A DNA stretch of 64,000 nt from Cryptomeria japonica. Taxonomy: Eukaryota; Streptophyta; Pinopsida; Cupressales; Cupressaceae. The DNA lies in contig NC_081408.1 in NCBI RefSeq assembly GCF_030272615.1, positions 203,941,113-204,005,112 on the forward strand, read 5' to 3'. Within the stretch, counting starts at the first letter, position 1. Each line of letters begins with the position of its first letter. The notes under the pieces are model-generated. The model had not been told where the DNA came from and did no database searches. It saw only the letters and a program-made list of their open reading frames with translations. This document shows positions 22,856 to 35,782 of the stretch, piece after piece. Position numbers and translations under genes: made by a program.

Positions 22856-25440
22856 ATGGACCCAAACAATGACCAGTCTATAAACCCAACTTGGAATATG
22901 GACATATCAACTAGTCAAGAGTCAAATTCTTAGGCAATGCCCACAATACATGAACTACAACAACATTTAACATGAGAAGAGATTGAATCAGCTCAACAAG
23001 ACCCACATGTCTTTATGATCTTAGATGCACTTATACATAGTGATAGGGACAAATAGCTCTCATTGTTATTACAAAATGGGGTGAAACTACCTGAATATTT
23101 TGATGTCACAAAATGCTTACCACTAGGAAATACTCTAGGTTAATATAACAGACAAATACTGCATATAACACAAATGCAAACAACGACCTCCAGTTTTCCT
23201 CAGAATGCACCTATACATACAAATGTCCGTTCAAACATGAACTCTTAGTTGAGTGCATCATCGTCAACAGTAAATGTTAGTGCACCAACACAGACCATAC
23301 CAATAATATCAAGTGTCTCAGCAACTATTCAAACACAGATTCCTCATACAACAAGTGCAACCCAACCTCCGGTTTCCTATTCTATAGGAACAACATATAG
23401 TCCTCAAAATGCAAATCTAGGTCTTACCAATACAACAAGTACAACTCAGCCAAATATGGGTTCACATATCACTTATTTCATGGTACCTAGTGGAATGTAC
23501 AACACACAAAATTATAATCATAGTAGCTTCCAAAAATCCCCTAGTTATGCTACCACGAATCCTTTTGTGGGACATACACAGACACAAGGTGTACCTTTCA
23601 CCCAAACAGATATTCTGACACAACAATTATAGAATTTGCAACAACAAGTGACGACTATGTAGACCGATAATGATAAAAAGAGCTATACAATGCAGGACTT
23701 ACATCCTTATCCTCTTGATCACACATTATACATGTTGGCTTTCCCACCACATTTTTAAATGCCAAAATTCGACAAATATTAAGGGAAAGGTGATCCTAGA
23801 GACCACATCAAAGATTTTTTTATGACATGCATAGAGGTTGCAACAGAAGACACTTACCTAAAGAGTTTGTTCCCTAAAAGTCTGGGAGGCTCATTCTTAC
23901 AGTGGTTTTCACATTTACCACCAACCATCACATCATGGGGAGAATTAGCTGAACACTTTACTGCAAACTTTTCACATAACATTGAAACCTCGGTCCCTTT
24001 GATGGACTTGTGTGCCACAAAACAATACAAGAATGAAACATTTTCATCCTTCATACAGCAATGGAGAGCTCTCTATAGGAGGTGCAAGAATTAATCCCTA
24101 AGATTAAATATCCGATACAAATGCAAAGTTTTACCACGTTTAAACAAATCACAGAAAAAACTCTAAAGTGTGAGAAAGGGCTAGTGGAAAAAGGTCTTAT
24201 TAAGTATGGAAACACCAACAATAGTGACAAATCCAAGTTTTGGTCAAAAAACAAGAATGTGACCAATGATGGTGTTGTAGATCTCAAATGGTAAATAGAA
24301 CTCAACTGATTTTATCTTTAGGCATGAGTCAATCATCAAATCCACATACGAAGAATAACACTACATCAACAAACATAAATGCTACGCAAAACATGAACAT
24401 AAAGTACCCCAGGGTAATTGCTCCAAGAAGGAATTACACACCTCTAGGAGAACCTATAGAGTCAGCACTCAAAATGTTAATACAGACAAACATGATCATG
24501 TTACTAGAAATAAGAGTATATGAACTCGGTTATTTCAAACCCACATGGTGGAATGATAATGATTTATGTGATTATCATTAGACTAAAGGTCACAAAATGG
24601 TGAGTTTCTATAAGTTTAAAAACTTGGTCCAAGATATGATAGACCAAGGCAACATCACAATCGATACCGATAAAACCTTAGCAAACACAAATCACACAAT
24701 CTTTAAGGATCCATTTGTTAAGCATGAAAAAGGGAAGGCTACTACATTAGGAACTCAAGATAATACAACTAACTACACAAAGGTCTCATACGACTACACT
24801 ATTCATGCCATTAGCCGAGGAGATGTGGTAAACAATGATTTAGAAGAAACACATGATCAAGATGAGCAATATCTATGGACTCACCCAAATGATAATCAAA
24901 TTTGTATGTTGTCAGAGGCACCAAAATATGATGAAGACAAAAACCTCTGTCTCAGGGACTGGGGGCATGACAAACCATTTCATTCAGGATGGCTTGAAGA
25001 TGAACTTAAAGAAAAAATCATGGATGTAAAACATACACATGAAAACTATGAGGAGGGATTTAACATAAACCTTGACAACACAACATCTGATATCGACAAT
25101 TCCTACAAAAGAGATGATATAGTGGCTAGAATTGCAATAATGCCTACAGTCAGAGACTATCTGGTAGTATTTCATAGATCAAAGGTAACTTTACAAGGAG
25201 TACCACTAAACCAACCACCAGCAATAGGGACTTATAATGTTGTTGAACAACTTAAGAAAACCTTGGCACAGATATCACTATTTGAACTACTGCATATTTC
25301 ACCCACTCATAAAGCCATTCTGGTCAAAGCACTTCAAGATTTAGTAGTGGACAAAGATATAGATGAAAATGCCTTCCAATCCATGGTAGGGAATTTAGCG
25401 CAAGGCACTCGCATTGCATTCACAGAATGAGACATACCTA
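22856..25440 (+). pseudogene. G2 gag
   Basis: Starts at an ATG (M-D-P-N-N-D-Q) and runs through a Thr/Ser/Gln-rich N-terminus. The capsid domain (about 23760-24090) reads M-P-K-F-D-K-Y, D-H-I-K-D-F-F, W-F-S-H-L-P and F-I-Q-Q-W-R, matching G1 gag. The frame changes near 24090 and again near 24290. The zinc-knuckle position (24565-24610) has a stop inside it and its last Cys is replaced by Phe. Downstream, L-L-H-I-S-P-T-H-K-A-I-L (25290-25325) matches the G1 gag-protease linker. Confidence 0.85.
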
Positions 25441-26120
25441 GTGATAGACTGCTCCATAATGACCTGCTACACCTAGAAGCTTACATACATAAAAGAAGAA
25501 TCCAAAGAGTACTCATAGATGGAGGAGTCGGTCTCAACATTTGTACTTTAAAACTGGTTAAGGCACTAGGATATTATTAACTTCATATTGATTCATCCAA
25601 GAGGATAAATATCAAGGCATATGATGATGAAGAATGTCCCTCAAAAGCCATTGTCACACTACCCGTACAAGTGGGACCTATAATAGTAGAGGTCACTTTT
25701 CAAGTCTTGGACAGATAACTAGGATATAACATGTTATTGTGCCACCCATGGATCCATACCATGCAAGTAGTACCATCCACATTTCTTCAGTGTCTCAAAT
25801 TCCCATATAATGGTATTGAAATCACCATAAAAGGCGATCCAAATCCCTTCCAACACTGCAATTACTTGAAAGAAAGTGTGGGTAATCATGTACCAATTAA
25901 TCAAGAAGAACCTCTCACTACAAAACTAGATACATTAACAATCATAGAAACAAAGAAGAATATGCCTACAACATCTTCTTTAGAGATACAAGATATGGGT
26001 TGTGGAGAGTATTCTATTTCAAATGCTTCAAGTGGAAAACAATTGTTTCTATCTCCTAAGTCTTTTGGGAAACCTCAAAATGCAATACATAAACAAGACA
26101 AAGGAAAAGATATCATCTGA
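25441..26120 (+). pseudogene. G2 aspartic protease
   Basis: Contains V-L-I-D-G-G-V-G-L-N-I-C near 25510-25545. The catalytic D-G-G is kept, but the next residues are V-G where G1 has A-S. N-M-L-L-C-H-P-W-I-H lies near 25730-25760, where G1 has I-L-G-R-P-W. Stops at the positions of Y-Y-stop near 25578 and D-R-stop near 25717. The open stretch 25731-26120 continues to the G-patch-like region near 26260, which is decayed here. Confidence 0.8.
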
Positions 26121-26704
26121 TACACATAATCATGCTCTTTCATTAGATGGGGTGACTTACAAGAAGAATCTCTAAATGAAGATGTCAACCATTGGATATA
26201 TAGAGAAGAGGATCATATGACAATACCCAGAATACCCCTAGATCAGTATTGCAATGGATTCAAAATGATCTAGAGACATGGATTAGATGGTACCACAAGT
26301 CTGGTGTTACAGAAACAAGGAATACTAGAACCTATTGTCCCTAATGACAATCCATGGAATCAAGGGTTGGGGTTTAAGCATGTACCGCATATCGTGGAGG
26401 AAAGACAACGCACCCTAGATATACTAAATAGACCAATGAAACTATTAGACTACATATCTGAAAGGGAGTCATCCATGTGTGTGCTTCCCTCTTCATCTCA
26501 AACATGCAATCAAGTACCAACATCACCTAGTGCAGAATCAGATGGGGGAGACATGAGACAACTCTTGCAAGAGCCTAGCACTGGGTCACAAAAAGATATA
26601 GTTCTTGACACAACAACACAAGCTAATGTTGCAACAGACACTAGTTTACCACTAGTGGATGGACCTAACCCCTCTTATTATCAATACTTCTACTGTGGGA
26701 AATG

Positions 26705-28216
26705 ACTCAAGATCAACCTAATGAATCAGATGAAGAAAGATTGCAATGATATATACCAGGCTTAAGAAGGGTAACTAATATGCAACGAAGACCAGCCAAT
26801 CTACAACAAAATCAGAGGCAAGAATAAGAGGAGATAAGTGACGATACCTCAGATGATGAAACATACATTGAAAGTGATATAGACTCTCATGACTATGAGT
26901 TATTATCACTCAGTGATTCTAGCCCACTAACAAGTGTCATGCTAAGGTATCAAATAAAGCCTATACAAGGTGAAAATACACCAAGTCAATCAAACAATCA
27001 AGTCCTCATGTTATCAGAATCTACTATAGAAGGGAGTAATGAATTACCCCTTGTGTATTCATACTTGATTGATTGGGGGCAAGAAGGAAAACCAACTCTG
27101 GATTGGTTCAAAAATGATGAAGCCATTGTAGAATTCCTCAGAGTCAGAGAGGGATTTCCACTAGGTGACCACCAAGCAAGATTTATTGTAGACTTGGATA
27201 GGATGACATACTTTGGAGAGGCAAGTACCTCTACAATAGAAGATACAGATCAAAATAACCATAATGGCAAGAGCGAGTTAGGTAACCTCCCTATCAAAAG
27301 AGAAAATTCAGCATTGCTTATAGCAGAAACTGAAGAGGTAAACATAGGAGGAGAGGTTGTACATAACATCCACCTGGAAAAATCACTAAACAAAGAAGAA
27401 AATGACAGGTTCATTATTTTTTTCAAACAATGGCCTATCAAATTTGTTTGGTCCTATGCAGATATGCCAGGCTTAGATCCCGAGTTAGTGTTGCATCATT
27501 TACCATTGCTACGAGGAGTTAAACCTTCCAAACAAAAATTGATAAAAATGCATCCACAAATTGCATTACTAGTTAAAATAGAACTCCAAAAGTTGTTGGA
27601 TGTAGGTTTCATTCAACCTATCAACTATGTGGAATGGATATCCAACCTGGTACTTGTGACTAAGCCCACAAGAGGCATAAGAATCTGTACTAATTTCTGG
27701 GATCTAAATAAAGTCTATCCTAAGGATCATTTCCCACTACCCAATATTGATATGATAGTTGATTTAACAGCTGGGAATGAAATGCTATCACTAATGGATG
27801 GTTTCTTAGGATACAACAAGATTAAAATTGGGCCAAAAGATCAACATAAAATAGTCTTTACCTGCCCATGGGGAACATACTATTGGAATGTGATGCCATT
27901 TGGTCTAAAAAATGCAAGAGCAACATACCAAAGGGCCATGACAACGCTATTTCATGACATGATTCATAACATAATGGAAGATTATGTAGATGACTTACTA
28001 GCTAAATCACAGACAAGAGAAGGTCACCTTGCGGTCCTTGCACAAATATTTGATCAGTTTGAGCAGTTCAATGTCAGGCTAAACCCAAAGAAGTGTGTGT
28101 TTGGTGTAACAATGGGTAAACTGTTAGGGTTTATCGTGTCAAATAGAGGAATTGAAGTAGACCCTGCAAAGGTCAAAGCAATCATAGATATGCAACCTCC
28201 GTCAACACTTAAATAA
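26705..28216 (+). pseudogene. G2 reverse transcriptase
   Basis: After an acidic linker (26720-26940) the frame is open for 425 codons from 26939. It reads Y-A-D-M-P-G-L-D-P-E-L near 27460, D-L-N-K-V-Y-P-K-D near 27705, L-M-D-G-F near 27795, M-P-F-G-L-K-N-A near 27895 and catalytic Y-V-D-D-L-L near 27987. It ends with the RT thumb text D-P-A-K-V-K-A-I-I and a TAA at 28214-28216. This is the longest intact piece of G2. Confidence 0.95.
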
Positions 28217-29281
28217 TTAAGAGGGTTACAAGGATGACTGCAATCCATAAGGAGATTCATAGCATAGCTAGCAGATAAATGTCATCCATTCCAGCATTTA
28301 CTCAAGAAAGGAGTAACTTTTAAATGGACAAAACAATGCCAAGAAGATTTCCAAGCTCTGAAATATTATCTTCTAAACACACTAGTATTAGTACCACCTA
28401 CTCCAAGAAAACCTTTGTTACTATATATATCAACGACAATCTCAGCTCTAGGAGCTTTGTTGGCACAACATGATGAACAAGGAAAAGAAAGAGCTATTTA
28501 ATATATAAGTAGAACCTTGATTGGTTATGAGCTTAATTACACTCCTATAGAACAAGCATGGTTAGCCGTAAGCTTTGCATCTCAAAATCTTAGACATTAC
28601 ATGCTAAGTCATAAGGTGCAACCCATTGCACACTTTGATCCACTCAATTACCTATTGAGTAGAGCAACATTAACCAGGAGATTGGCTAAGTGGGTCATGT
28701 TCCTGAGTGAGTTTGATATAGAGTACATATGTAGAAAGGCCATCAAAGGACAAATTATAGTAGATCAGTTAGCAGAGGCTCCTTTAAAAGACAATCACCC
28801 ATCACTCATAGACTTTCTAGATGAATCAGTATTTACATTGACAACATCTATAATGTGGAAACTATACTTTAATGGGTCATATACAAGTCATAGATCTAGA
28901 GCAGAGATTATTTTCATCACTCCTTAGGGTGATTCTATCCCTAAGTCATTTAGGATAAATTTTCCATTCATGAAAAATATAGCCAAATATGAAGCTCTCC
29001 TCATTGAACTTCGTACAGTTGTACAGTGGAGAATAAAAGAATTACAGGTCTTTGGTGACTTGCAACTAATTGTAAACCAAGTTAACAATGACTACAATAT
29101 GAAAGATGAAAAACTCCTTCCTTATAAGCAAATGGTAGAAGATTACAAAGAGAATTACAGCAAAATTACTTTCAAACAGATTCCAAGGACACAAAACAAG
29201 GCAGTTAATGCCATGGCTATAGTAGGATCTCTTCTAAATATGCCTAATAATGAAACTCAGTTTGAGTTTATTATAGAATAG
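28217..29281 (+). pseudogene. G2 RNase H pair (RT-linked RNase H and aRH)
   Basis: The first domain (28217-28790) reads K-C-H-P-F-Q-H-L-L, L-L-L-Y-I-S-T, I-S-R-T-L-I-G-Y-E-L-N-Y and L-R-H-Y-M-L; as in G1 the first catalytic Asp is missing. The second domain (28850-29281) reads L-Y-F-N-G-S (the catalytic Asp of G1 is Asn here), Y-E-A-L near 28990, F-G-D-L-Q-L near 29055 and N-K-A-V-N-A near 29200. At least two of four catalytic acids are lost. Several stops lie in 28214-28500. Confidence 0.88.
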
Positions 29282-30594
29282 TTGATGATACCAACATATG
29301 AGAATCCCTCAATAGAATATGTATGTGCAATTATGTGTCTAGAATCCCCTTGGTACAATGAGATATATGCATATTTACACACCGAGTACATGTCATCGGA
29401 TCTATCCAGAAATAAAAAAAAGACTCTTATTTATCAAGCATCTAGACACACTATTATAGCGGATACATTGTATAGAAAGGGATTTGATGGAAATCTTCTC
29501 CGATGTCTTGATGAAAATGAAACACAACTTGCTCTAAAAGAATTCCAAGATGGAATTTGTGGGGCACATCAAAGTGGTCCACCATTGTCAAATAAATTGC
29601 TAAGAACACGTTATTACTGGCCAACTATGGAAAATGACACTTATAAATATGTGCAAAAATGCAAGAAATGTCAAATGCATGGAGATCTCATTCATGCACC
29701 AGCACAAGATCTTCAACCCATTACATCACCCTAGCCATTTTCACAATGGGGATTAGATCTAGTGGGTAAAATCAATCCTACTTCTTCCAATGGGCATAAG
29801 TTCATCTTAATAGCTACTGAGTACTTTACCAAATGGGTCGAGGAAATTCCTCTTACATACACCACTAGAAAAAAAATAGCAAAGTTCATGCTCAATTACA
29901 TTATCTATAGATATGAGATTTCAATGTGCTTCATGACAGATAATGGACGTCCATTTAAAAATCAAGAAGTGAAAGAATTGTGTGACAAATTTCAAATACA
30001 AAAGAGATTTTCCACGCCATATTATCCACAAAGTAATGGACAAGAAGAGGCAACAAATAAAACAATATTGAAAATCCTTAAGAAAGTTGTCACTGACATA
30101 GGACAGGGTTGGCATCTCCAGTTAAATCCCGCTCTTTGGGCTTATAGAACAGGAGTATGCATCCCTATAGGAGCAACACCATATTCCTTGGTCTATGGTA
30201 TAGAAGCAATACTCCCCATTGAAATAGAAATACCGTCTCTAAGAGTCTCTTTACAAAACATCATATCAGGAGAAGACTATCGGGTAGCAAGATTACAAGA
30301 GCTAGAAACGCTTGATGAAAAGAGAAAAAATGCTTTGAATCATCTACAAGGTTATCAAAATAGACTAAGATGGAGTTATAATAAATGAGTCCGCTCATGA
30401 ACTTTTGAAGTGCGAGATCTAATTCTCAAAGAGAACCAAAAGAACCTAGTGGAACGAGAAAAGCTAGGGAAGTTTGAACCTAACTGGCTAGGTCCTTTCA
30501 TCATAACAAGGGTTATAGGCAATGGAGCATACAATTTGGCTACCATGGAGGGAGATCCACTCTCTAACCCTATGAACAACATGCACCTTAAATG
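29282..30594 (+). pseudogene. G2 integrase
   Basis: HHCC zinc region near 29550-29675 (Q-D-G-I-C-G-A-H, then C-K-K-C; the first His is Gln). The catalytic core has W-G-L-D-L near 29750, M-T-D-N-G near 29935 and S-N-G-Q-E-E-A near 30035. The GPF/Y tail P-N-W-L-G-P-F lies near 30480 and the end is N-N-M-H-L-K. Stops near 29733 (Trp position before P-F-S-Q-W) and near 30386. No chromodomain follows. Confidence 0.92.
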
Positions 30595-33104
30595 ATATTA
30601 TACCTAAGGGTTGGGTTAGTTTAGGTTTTACTTCCTACATTGCATATCATTTTACTCAAAGCACTGCATTACATAGAGTTTCTTTCTAAGCACATCATAT
30701 TTAACCTCATATAGCAGCACCAATAAAACAAGACAATTGTCCAGGTTTTTGTTATTTTTTTGCATTTAAGAGAAACAACGGTCATTTCCTTTCTTATATA
30801 TTCGGACATGAAGTCTTTGAGGTTCTAAGGTCATTCATTGTCAATATTACCCTGTGATGATGCTTTACTTATGGTTGGGTAGTGATTTCACTATTTGAGA
30901 CTTGTTAACCCAAAATCTATCAATTACTACATGTCAAACACAATAACAAAAGCTCCAATTCATTTTAGACACCTAGTTGATCATATGACTAGTGAAAAAT
31001 CTAAAATTCTACTTCAACACTATTGTAATTGTCACACCCAAGTAGGTTTCATTACTTACAAAGTCAAGGCAAGAAAATAATAAAAGAAAAAAAGCTATGC
31101 CAAATATCCATCTCAAGGCAAAAGACCAATGATATATAACTAAAATATCATGCATACAAAGTGCGAAAAAAGTTTGACTATGGGAACATGCAAGTAACTG
31201 CATCAAGGCTATGAATGCCTCCTGGAAATGGTGCAATATTTGAGAAATTATAGTCTATAGCCTCATTGGAGCTCTAAAAGCTTGCTGGCATCGAGGCTCT
31301 ATTCAGGATGCTTTTGAACTTAGGATAATCCATGTAGCTAGTCATATAGGATGCTAAGGATCTTTAGTGAATACAAGAGAGGGAATTAACTCATATGCAC
31401 ACACATGGGCAAAAAAAGATAAAACTTTCAAGAACCAATGGGGAAGATTTCCACGTCTCCATTTGTAAATCCTAGTCACTAAGGGTGTTGATTTGGATGT
31501 TCCAAGGGACCTTAGGGATCGATTGACCTCTTACCTATGAAATGTTTTGTACCTCCAATTTCAATTGGTGTATTACAAAATACCAAACAAACATAGTCGA
31601 CATTGTTCGAATAGGAAAGGCATCTTCATCATGCATCTTGCATTAACATAGGTCATGTCAAAAATTCATTTTCTCCATATGTATTTCGTAGATTATCATG
31701 TCCTACAGGTCTGCACACTGGGGGCATAACTGAAAATATCCAAAAAAAATCATATAACGTCCTTCGAAAAAATCCAAAAATAGTGAAAAACATAAAATTC
31801 AAAACAGTGGAAAAATTAAAAATACCAAAAACATCTGGAAAATGTTCTTAAAAAATAAAAAATATTCAAATATCAATCCACATAATCCAAAAACATCGAA
31901 AAAGCTCTTGGAAAAGAACTAAAAATAAAATATCAATCAATCAAAAAACTTGCAATAAAATGTCTTGCAAGAAACAAATACCCTAGCAGATATCCAGCAA
32001 ATGCTTCACACGAAGTTAACAAAGGATACAACTATCTAGTCAAACATCTGCAATCAGCTGATCAAATTGTCTTATAAATCATATCATATCCATATCAAGT
32101 GATCATTATCTTGTCTTAAATAGAAAAGTATACACTCGAAATCAAACAAGTCAATCTTAAATGTGGTCTGCAACTTTATGAGATCAGACATTATAAACCA
32201 TCACATCAAGCAACCAAGAACAAATTCACAAGGTCAGTATAGCTGCTGAATTTTGTCTGAGTCAGTCTTTATCTTTTATCATTTGGCGATAGATTATGTT
32301 CCTATGCTACTCAAGGATGTCCACAAGTGACTAGAGCAGCCATGATGGGCATTATATTTTTCTTTGTTTGCTGTTTGTGGTGTGAACCGATGAAGAACTA
32401 GGGAAATTTCTCTAGTGGGTGTTTGTGATAGGAGAATTCAACTATTCAATGCCACACATACCTTGACCCCTAGTGTATTTTCCATAATGGAGGGGTTCAC
32501 TCCTTGTCTTCTATGTGTTTGTTTCTTCAATGAGATATCTTTACATCTTGGTTCCTTATACCATGATGTGCTAAGCTTCATTGTTCAATGATGAATATAT
32601 ATTGCATAATAAAATAAATGACATAGGTTCATGATTCATTCAATTTCATTCTCATCTCATATGCTTCTTGATATTTTGTTGGTTTCCCATCTTTTGTCTA
32701 GATCATATTCTTTTCTAATATTATTCTTTCATCAATCTCTTCTTTCTTTCATCTTACTAACATTTCCTCAAGGTATATTTTGGCATTATCATACAAAAAA
32801 CAAAAAATGCATCCACATAAAACAAAAATGCATCGATATAGTTTCAAATTGCATTAAACCATTGCATTCATAACATCATTCATAATTCACATAAAATCAT
32901 TTCGAAACCACTACATTCATAAAAGCATTCATGAATCATATACACATACATTATATAACTCATAGCATCATTTAACATACATAGAAAGCAAAGCCTAATA
33001 GATCACTGCCAAAAAACTGCATATCATATATATAACTCAAAAATGATAATGTGTATCAATACAATAGACAAGCCCAAAGGCTCAGATAACATGATCAAAA
33101 TGTC
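30595..33104. other. G2 spacer between pol and antisense PMD gene
   Basis: 2.5 kb without a supportable gene. The plus strand is A-rich from 31735 to 31960 with repeated CCAAAAA and GAAAAA words, the counterpart of the G1 tract at 8700-9290. The remainder (31960-33100) is AT-rich with nothing I can name. Confidence 0.55.
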
Positions 33105-34988
33105 TCAACGAACACTGCCTCTGTCAGTAGGTGGGTCCTTCCCACTAGATCCTACCCCGGGATGTAGAGGTTGTCCCATAGCACCACCACTGCTAGTCCA
33201 TTGAGAAGTAGATCGACTCAATCTCCTCCCCATAAAGGTACTATAACTAGGCTCTCTCTGACCCTCAGGGATAGCTCTCTCATTGTCCTGTCAATAATAA
33301 ATAGCCTCCTATGCAACAACAAAATATCTATCTTCCTGGCTATGTGCATCTATCGCTGGTCCAAATAGATGATCATATGCATCCATGGTGATTTGAGCTC
33401 TCCTGACTACCTCATCTCTCTCCCTCTGGAGATGATCCCTCTTAGCCTCTAAAGCACCATAGTCTATATGGTAAGCCTCTCGCTTGACTTCTTGTCTAAC
33501 AACCTCCTCCTCTAGACTCTGCACCAACGCTCTGAGAGTCTGCAAATCACCATCATCCCTGTCACCCACTTGTCCTCCCCCACCCTCTATAGTAGGCATG
33601 TCCTCTAGATTAGGAATATCAATATCATCATCATCATCACCATCCTCGCTGCTCGATGACCTTGAAGAATCATCACCATCTCCGCTGCTAGTAGACTCGG
33701 TGTCTCCACCAATGTCTATGTCCTCATATCCTCCCTCTTCCTCTTCCTCCTCAACTCCACCTCTCGCATCTCCCCCCTAAGGTAATCTACCCTCCTCTCC
33801 TCCATGTCTATCCTCAGGCACTATCTATGATGTTGAATCAAAACAATAGGATCAGTAAGTGGAATAGGCCTATGTTTGGCCCACTATGGATTATACTCTG
33901 ACATAGTCCCTGGTCTACTGCACCTCTACCCAAATCCCAAAGTAATGGATGAAGAGCATCAAACTCAGTAGAAGTAACATGTGGCTATATACATACCCCC
34001 CAATCAGATACCTCTTGAGATACATGAGAAAATAAGCAGTAACCACCGGTGTAACCTGTAACTCCCCGAACTGTCTCAGTACCCATCCTGGAAGAGACAT
34101 CTCAATAATACGCTGCATCTCGAATGTCCTACCAATAAGATATCTCTAGTGTCGGTAGAAAGGCAAGTGCACTGTGTCATCCTCCCAACTGGGCAATCTA
34201 AGTACAGTCTCCAAATAAAATGCTAAAGAATATCAAATTAATTGCCTCCAATACAAGGTCTTACTTGAACCTTTGTGTCTAATACCCATTGTGTATCTAT
34301 AAGTATAAGGCTCACCAGGATGCAAATCAACATGAATGGTAGGTCTCAAAATAGAAATGTGCTCCCATGCCCAAGTCTAGAGCAATGTCACCCCACAACT
34401 AATAGACCGATATCCAAGATATACAATGTTGTGCATCTAGTAATACAACATGGCTAGAAAGCAAGGACCCCAAGAATATACTCATTGATTTACAATCATA
34501 TCATGCAACACTCTGCCCCATCCAACTAGAAATCCATGACCTTGTCTATTAGGTATCAAAAAACCACCGACAACACTACAAAGTACAACAGTCAGATCAT
34601 CATAATCTAATCAAGCCTAAGGGATGTCATATTGACCACTAATCTACAAATCCTGTATCTCACACTCAAAAAGGGCATAGAATCTAGCAATGCCATCGTC
34701 ATGGTCATACACAACTCTCTCACCATGAATTAGAATATGCAATATACATCATACATCCTCTAAGGTAATGGATGCCTCACCAGTAGGAAGATGGAATGAA
34801 CATGTCTAAGAATGCTAGCGCTCTATCAAAGCTATAATCAAGGCCCTATTGGCCATAACTTCTGGCAAGTGTAACACATAATATAAACCAAGCTATCGGA
34901 TATGCTCAATCTCCTCATCAAGTAAATCAACATGAAGATCAAGTCCATGGGGTCTGCTCTGTCGACAGGTATAGCACTCGAATGTTCT
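33105..34988 (-). pseudogene. G2 antisense plant mobile domain (PMD) gene
   Basis: Read leftwards, opposite to G2 gag-pol. The PMD opening is L-P-E-V-M-A-N-R-A-L-I-I-A-L-I-E-R (near 34870), then F-H-L-P-T-G-E-A-S-I-T-L-E-D-V and I-L-I-H-G-E. Further on it reads G-F-L-V-G-W-G-R (near 34530), S-C-G-V-T-L-L and W-A-W-E-H-I (near 34375), and R-Y-L-I-G-R-T-F-E-M-Q-R (near 34130). After frame changes comes an acidic tract (33600-33780), then a coiled coil with L-E-E-E-V-V-R-Q-E and R-D-E-V-V-R-R-A (33390-33530), and a Ser/Gly/Pro tail to a TGA at 33105-33107. Same four-part plan as G1 and G4. Many stops. Confidence 0.85.
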
Positions 34989-35470
34989 CTTGCAAAGAGA
35001 AAATGTTTAAAATATCAGATATCGGATCACAAGAAAATAAAAAATTATCAGACGCATGACAAAAACCTTCACATACAATGAATGCATGGCATTTAGCTCT
35101 AATGTGGTACAATAAATGCTTATGCATAACATTTACAACGAATGCGTAATGAAATGAGCACATGCGTAATATTAAACAACAATGCGTGAAGAAACTAGCT
35201 AATGTGTAACGTTTAAAGTGTTTGCGTTACACTTAAAGTGAATGTGGTATGTTTAACATGAATGCGTAAAAATCAATGGACTAATGTGTGATGGAAGGAA
35301 AAATAGCAAAAACAGGCAAAAAATTAGAAAAATACCATGCCGCCAATCCTAGGAGGTCTCTGATATGATCATACTTGGTCAGACAGATACAATCAAGCTC
35401 TATAGCTAGCCATGATGATCAAATACTCACATGAAAGCACAAAATTTGCAAAGAAAACCAAGAGCTTACC
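34989..35470 (-). other. Candidate intron or 5' leader of the G2 PMD gene with AATGCGTAA repeats
   Basis: On the minus strand the upstream edge reads TTTG|GTAAGC (35470), a strong plant 5' splice site. The downstream edge reads TTTTCTCTTTGCAAG|AG (34989), a pyrimidine-rich 3' splice site just before the PMD coding text. The interval (about 480 bp) is non-coding. From about 35070 to 35290 it holds a degenerate array around AATGCGTAA with spacers of roughly 20-30 bases. Whether it is spliced is untested. Confidence 0.4.
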
Positions 35471-35505
35471 AAATTGCAAATGAGTAAATGAAAACCTAAA
35501 ATCTC

Positions 35506-35513
35506 TATTTATA
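35506..35513 (-). promoter_or_regulatory. Candidate TATA box for the G2 antisense PMD gene
   Basis: The minus strand reads GCTATAAATAGAG, an excellent plant TATA box pointing towards the PMD gene and away from the 3' LTR. It lies about 40 bp upstream of the 5' splice-like site and about 260 bp inside the element from the 3' LTR. This would give the antisense gene a promoter independent of the LTR. Confidence 0.5.
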
Positions 35514-35766
35514 GCTCAAAATTAGGGTTTTTTGACATCCCATGGTCCCCGCCCACTTCAAACAACTTGTAGCCTACTCAAACGATCTTGAAATTGCACA
35601 AAACTTCACACAATTGCTAATTATACCAATATTGAAAATATGGTCTCAATTTTTGAATTTTTTGACCACCTTTTTCGAGGGGGCATATTTACACTATACA
35701 GTGGTACCAAGGCATACTGGGGAAGAATTTTTTGTTTTCTTTGAAACAACATCATTTCAACATTGT

Positions 35767-35782
35767 CTCAAAGAGGGGAAAA
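35767..35782 (+). other. G2 polypurine tract
   Basis: CTCAAAGAGGGGAAAA immediately before TGTAGACAC of the LTR; the same tract as G1 apart from one base. Confidence 0.9.

Noticed and set aside
33484-33780. Ser/Pro-rich plus-strand frame of 98 codons
   Set aside because: Shadow of the acidic and coiled-coil part of the G2 PMD gene, which has domain support on the other strand.
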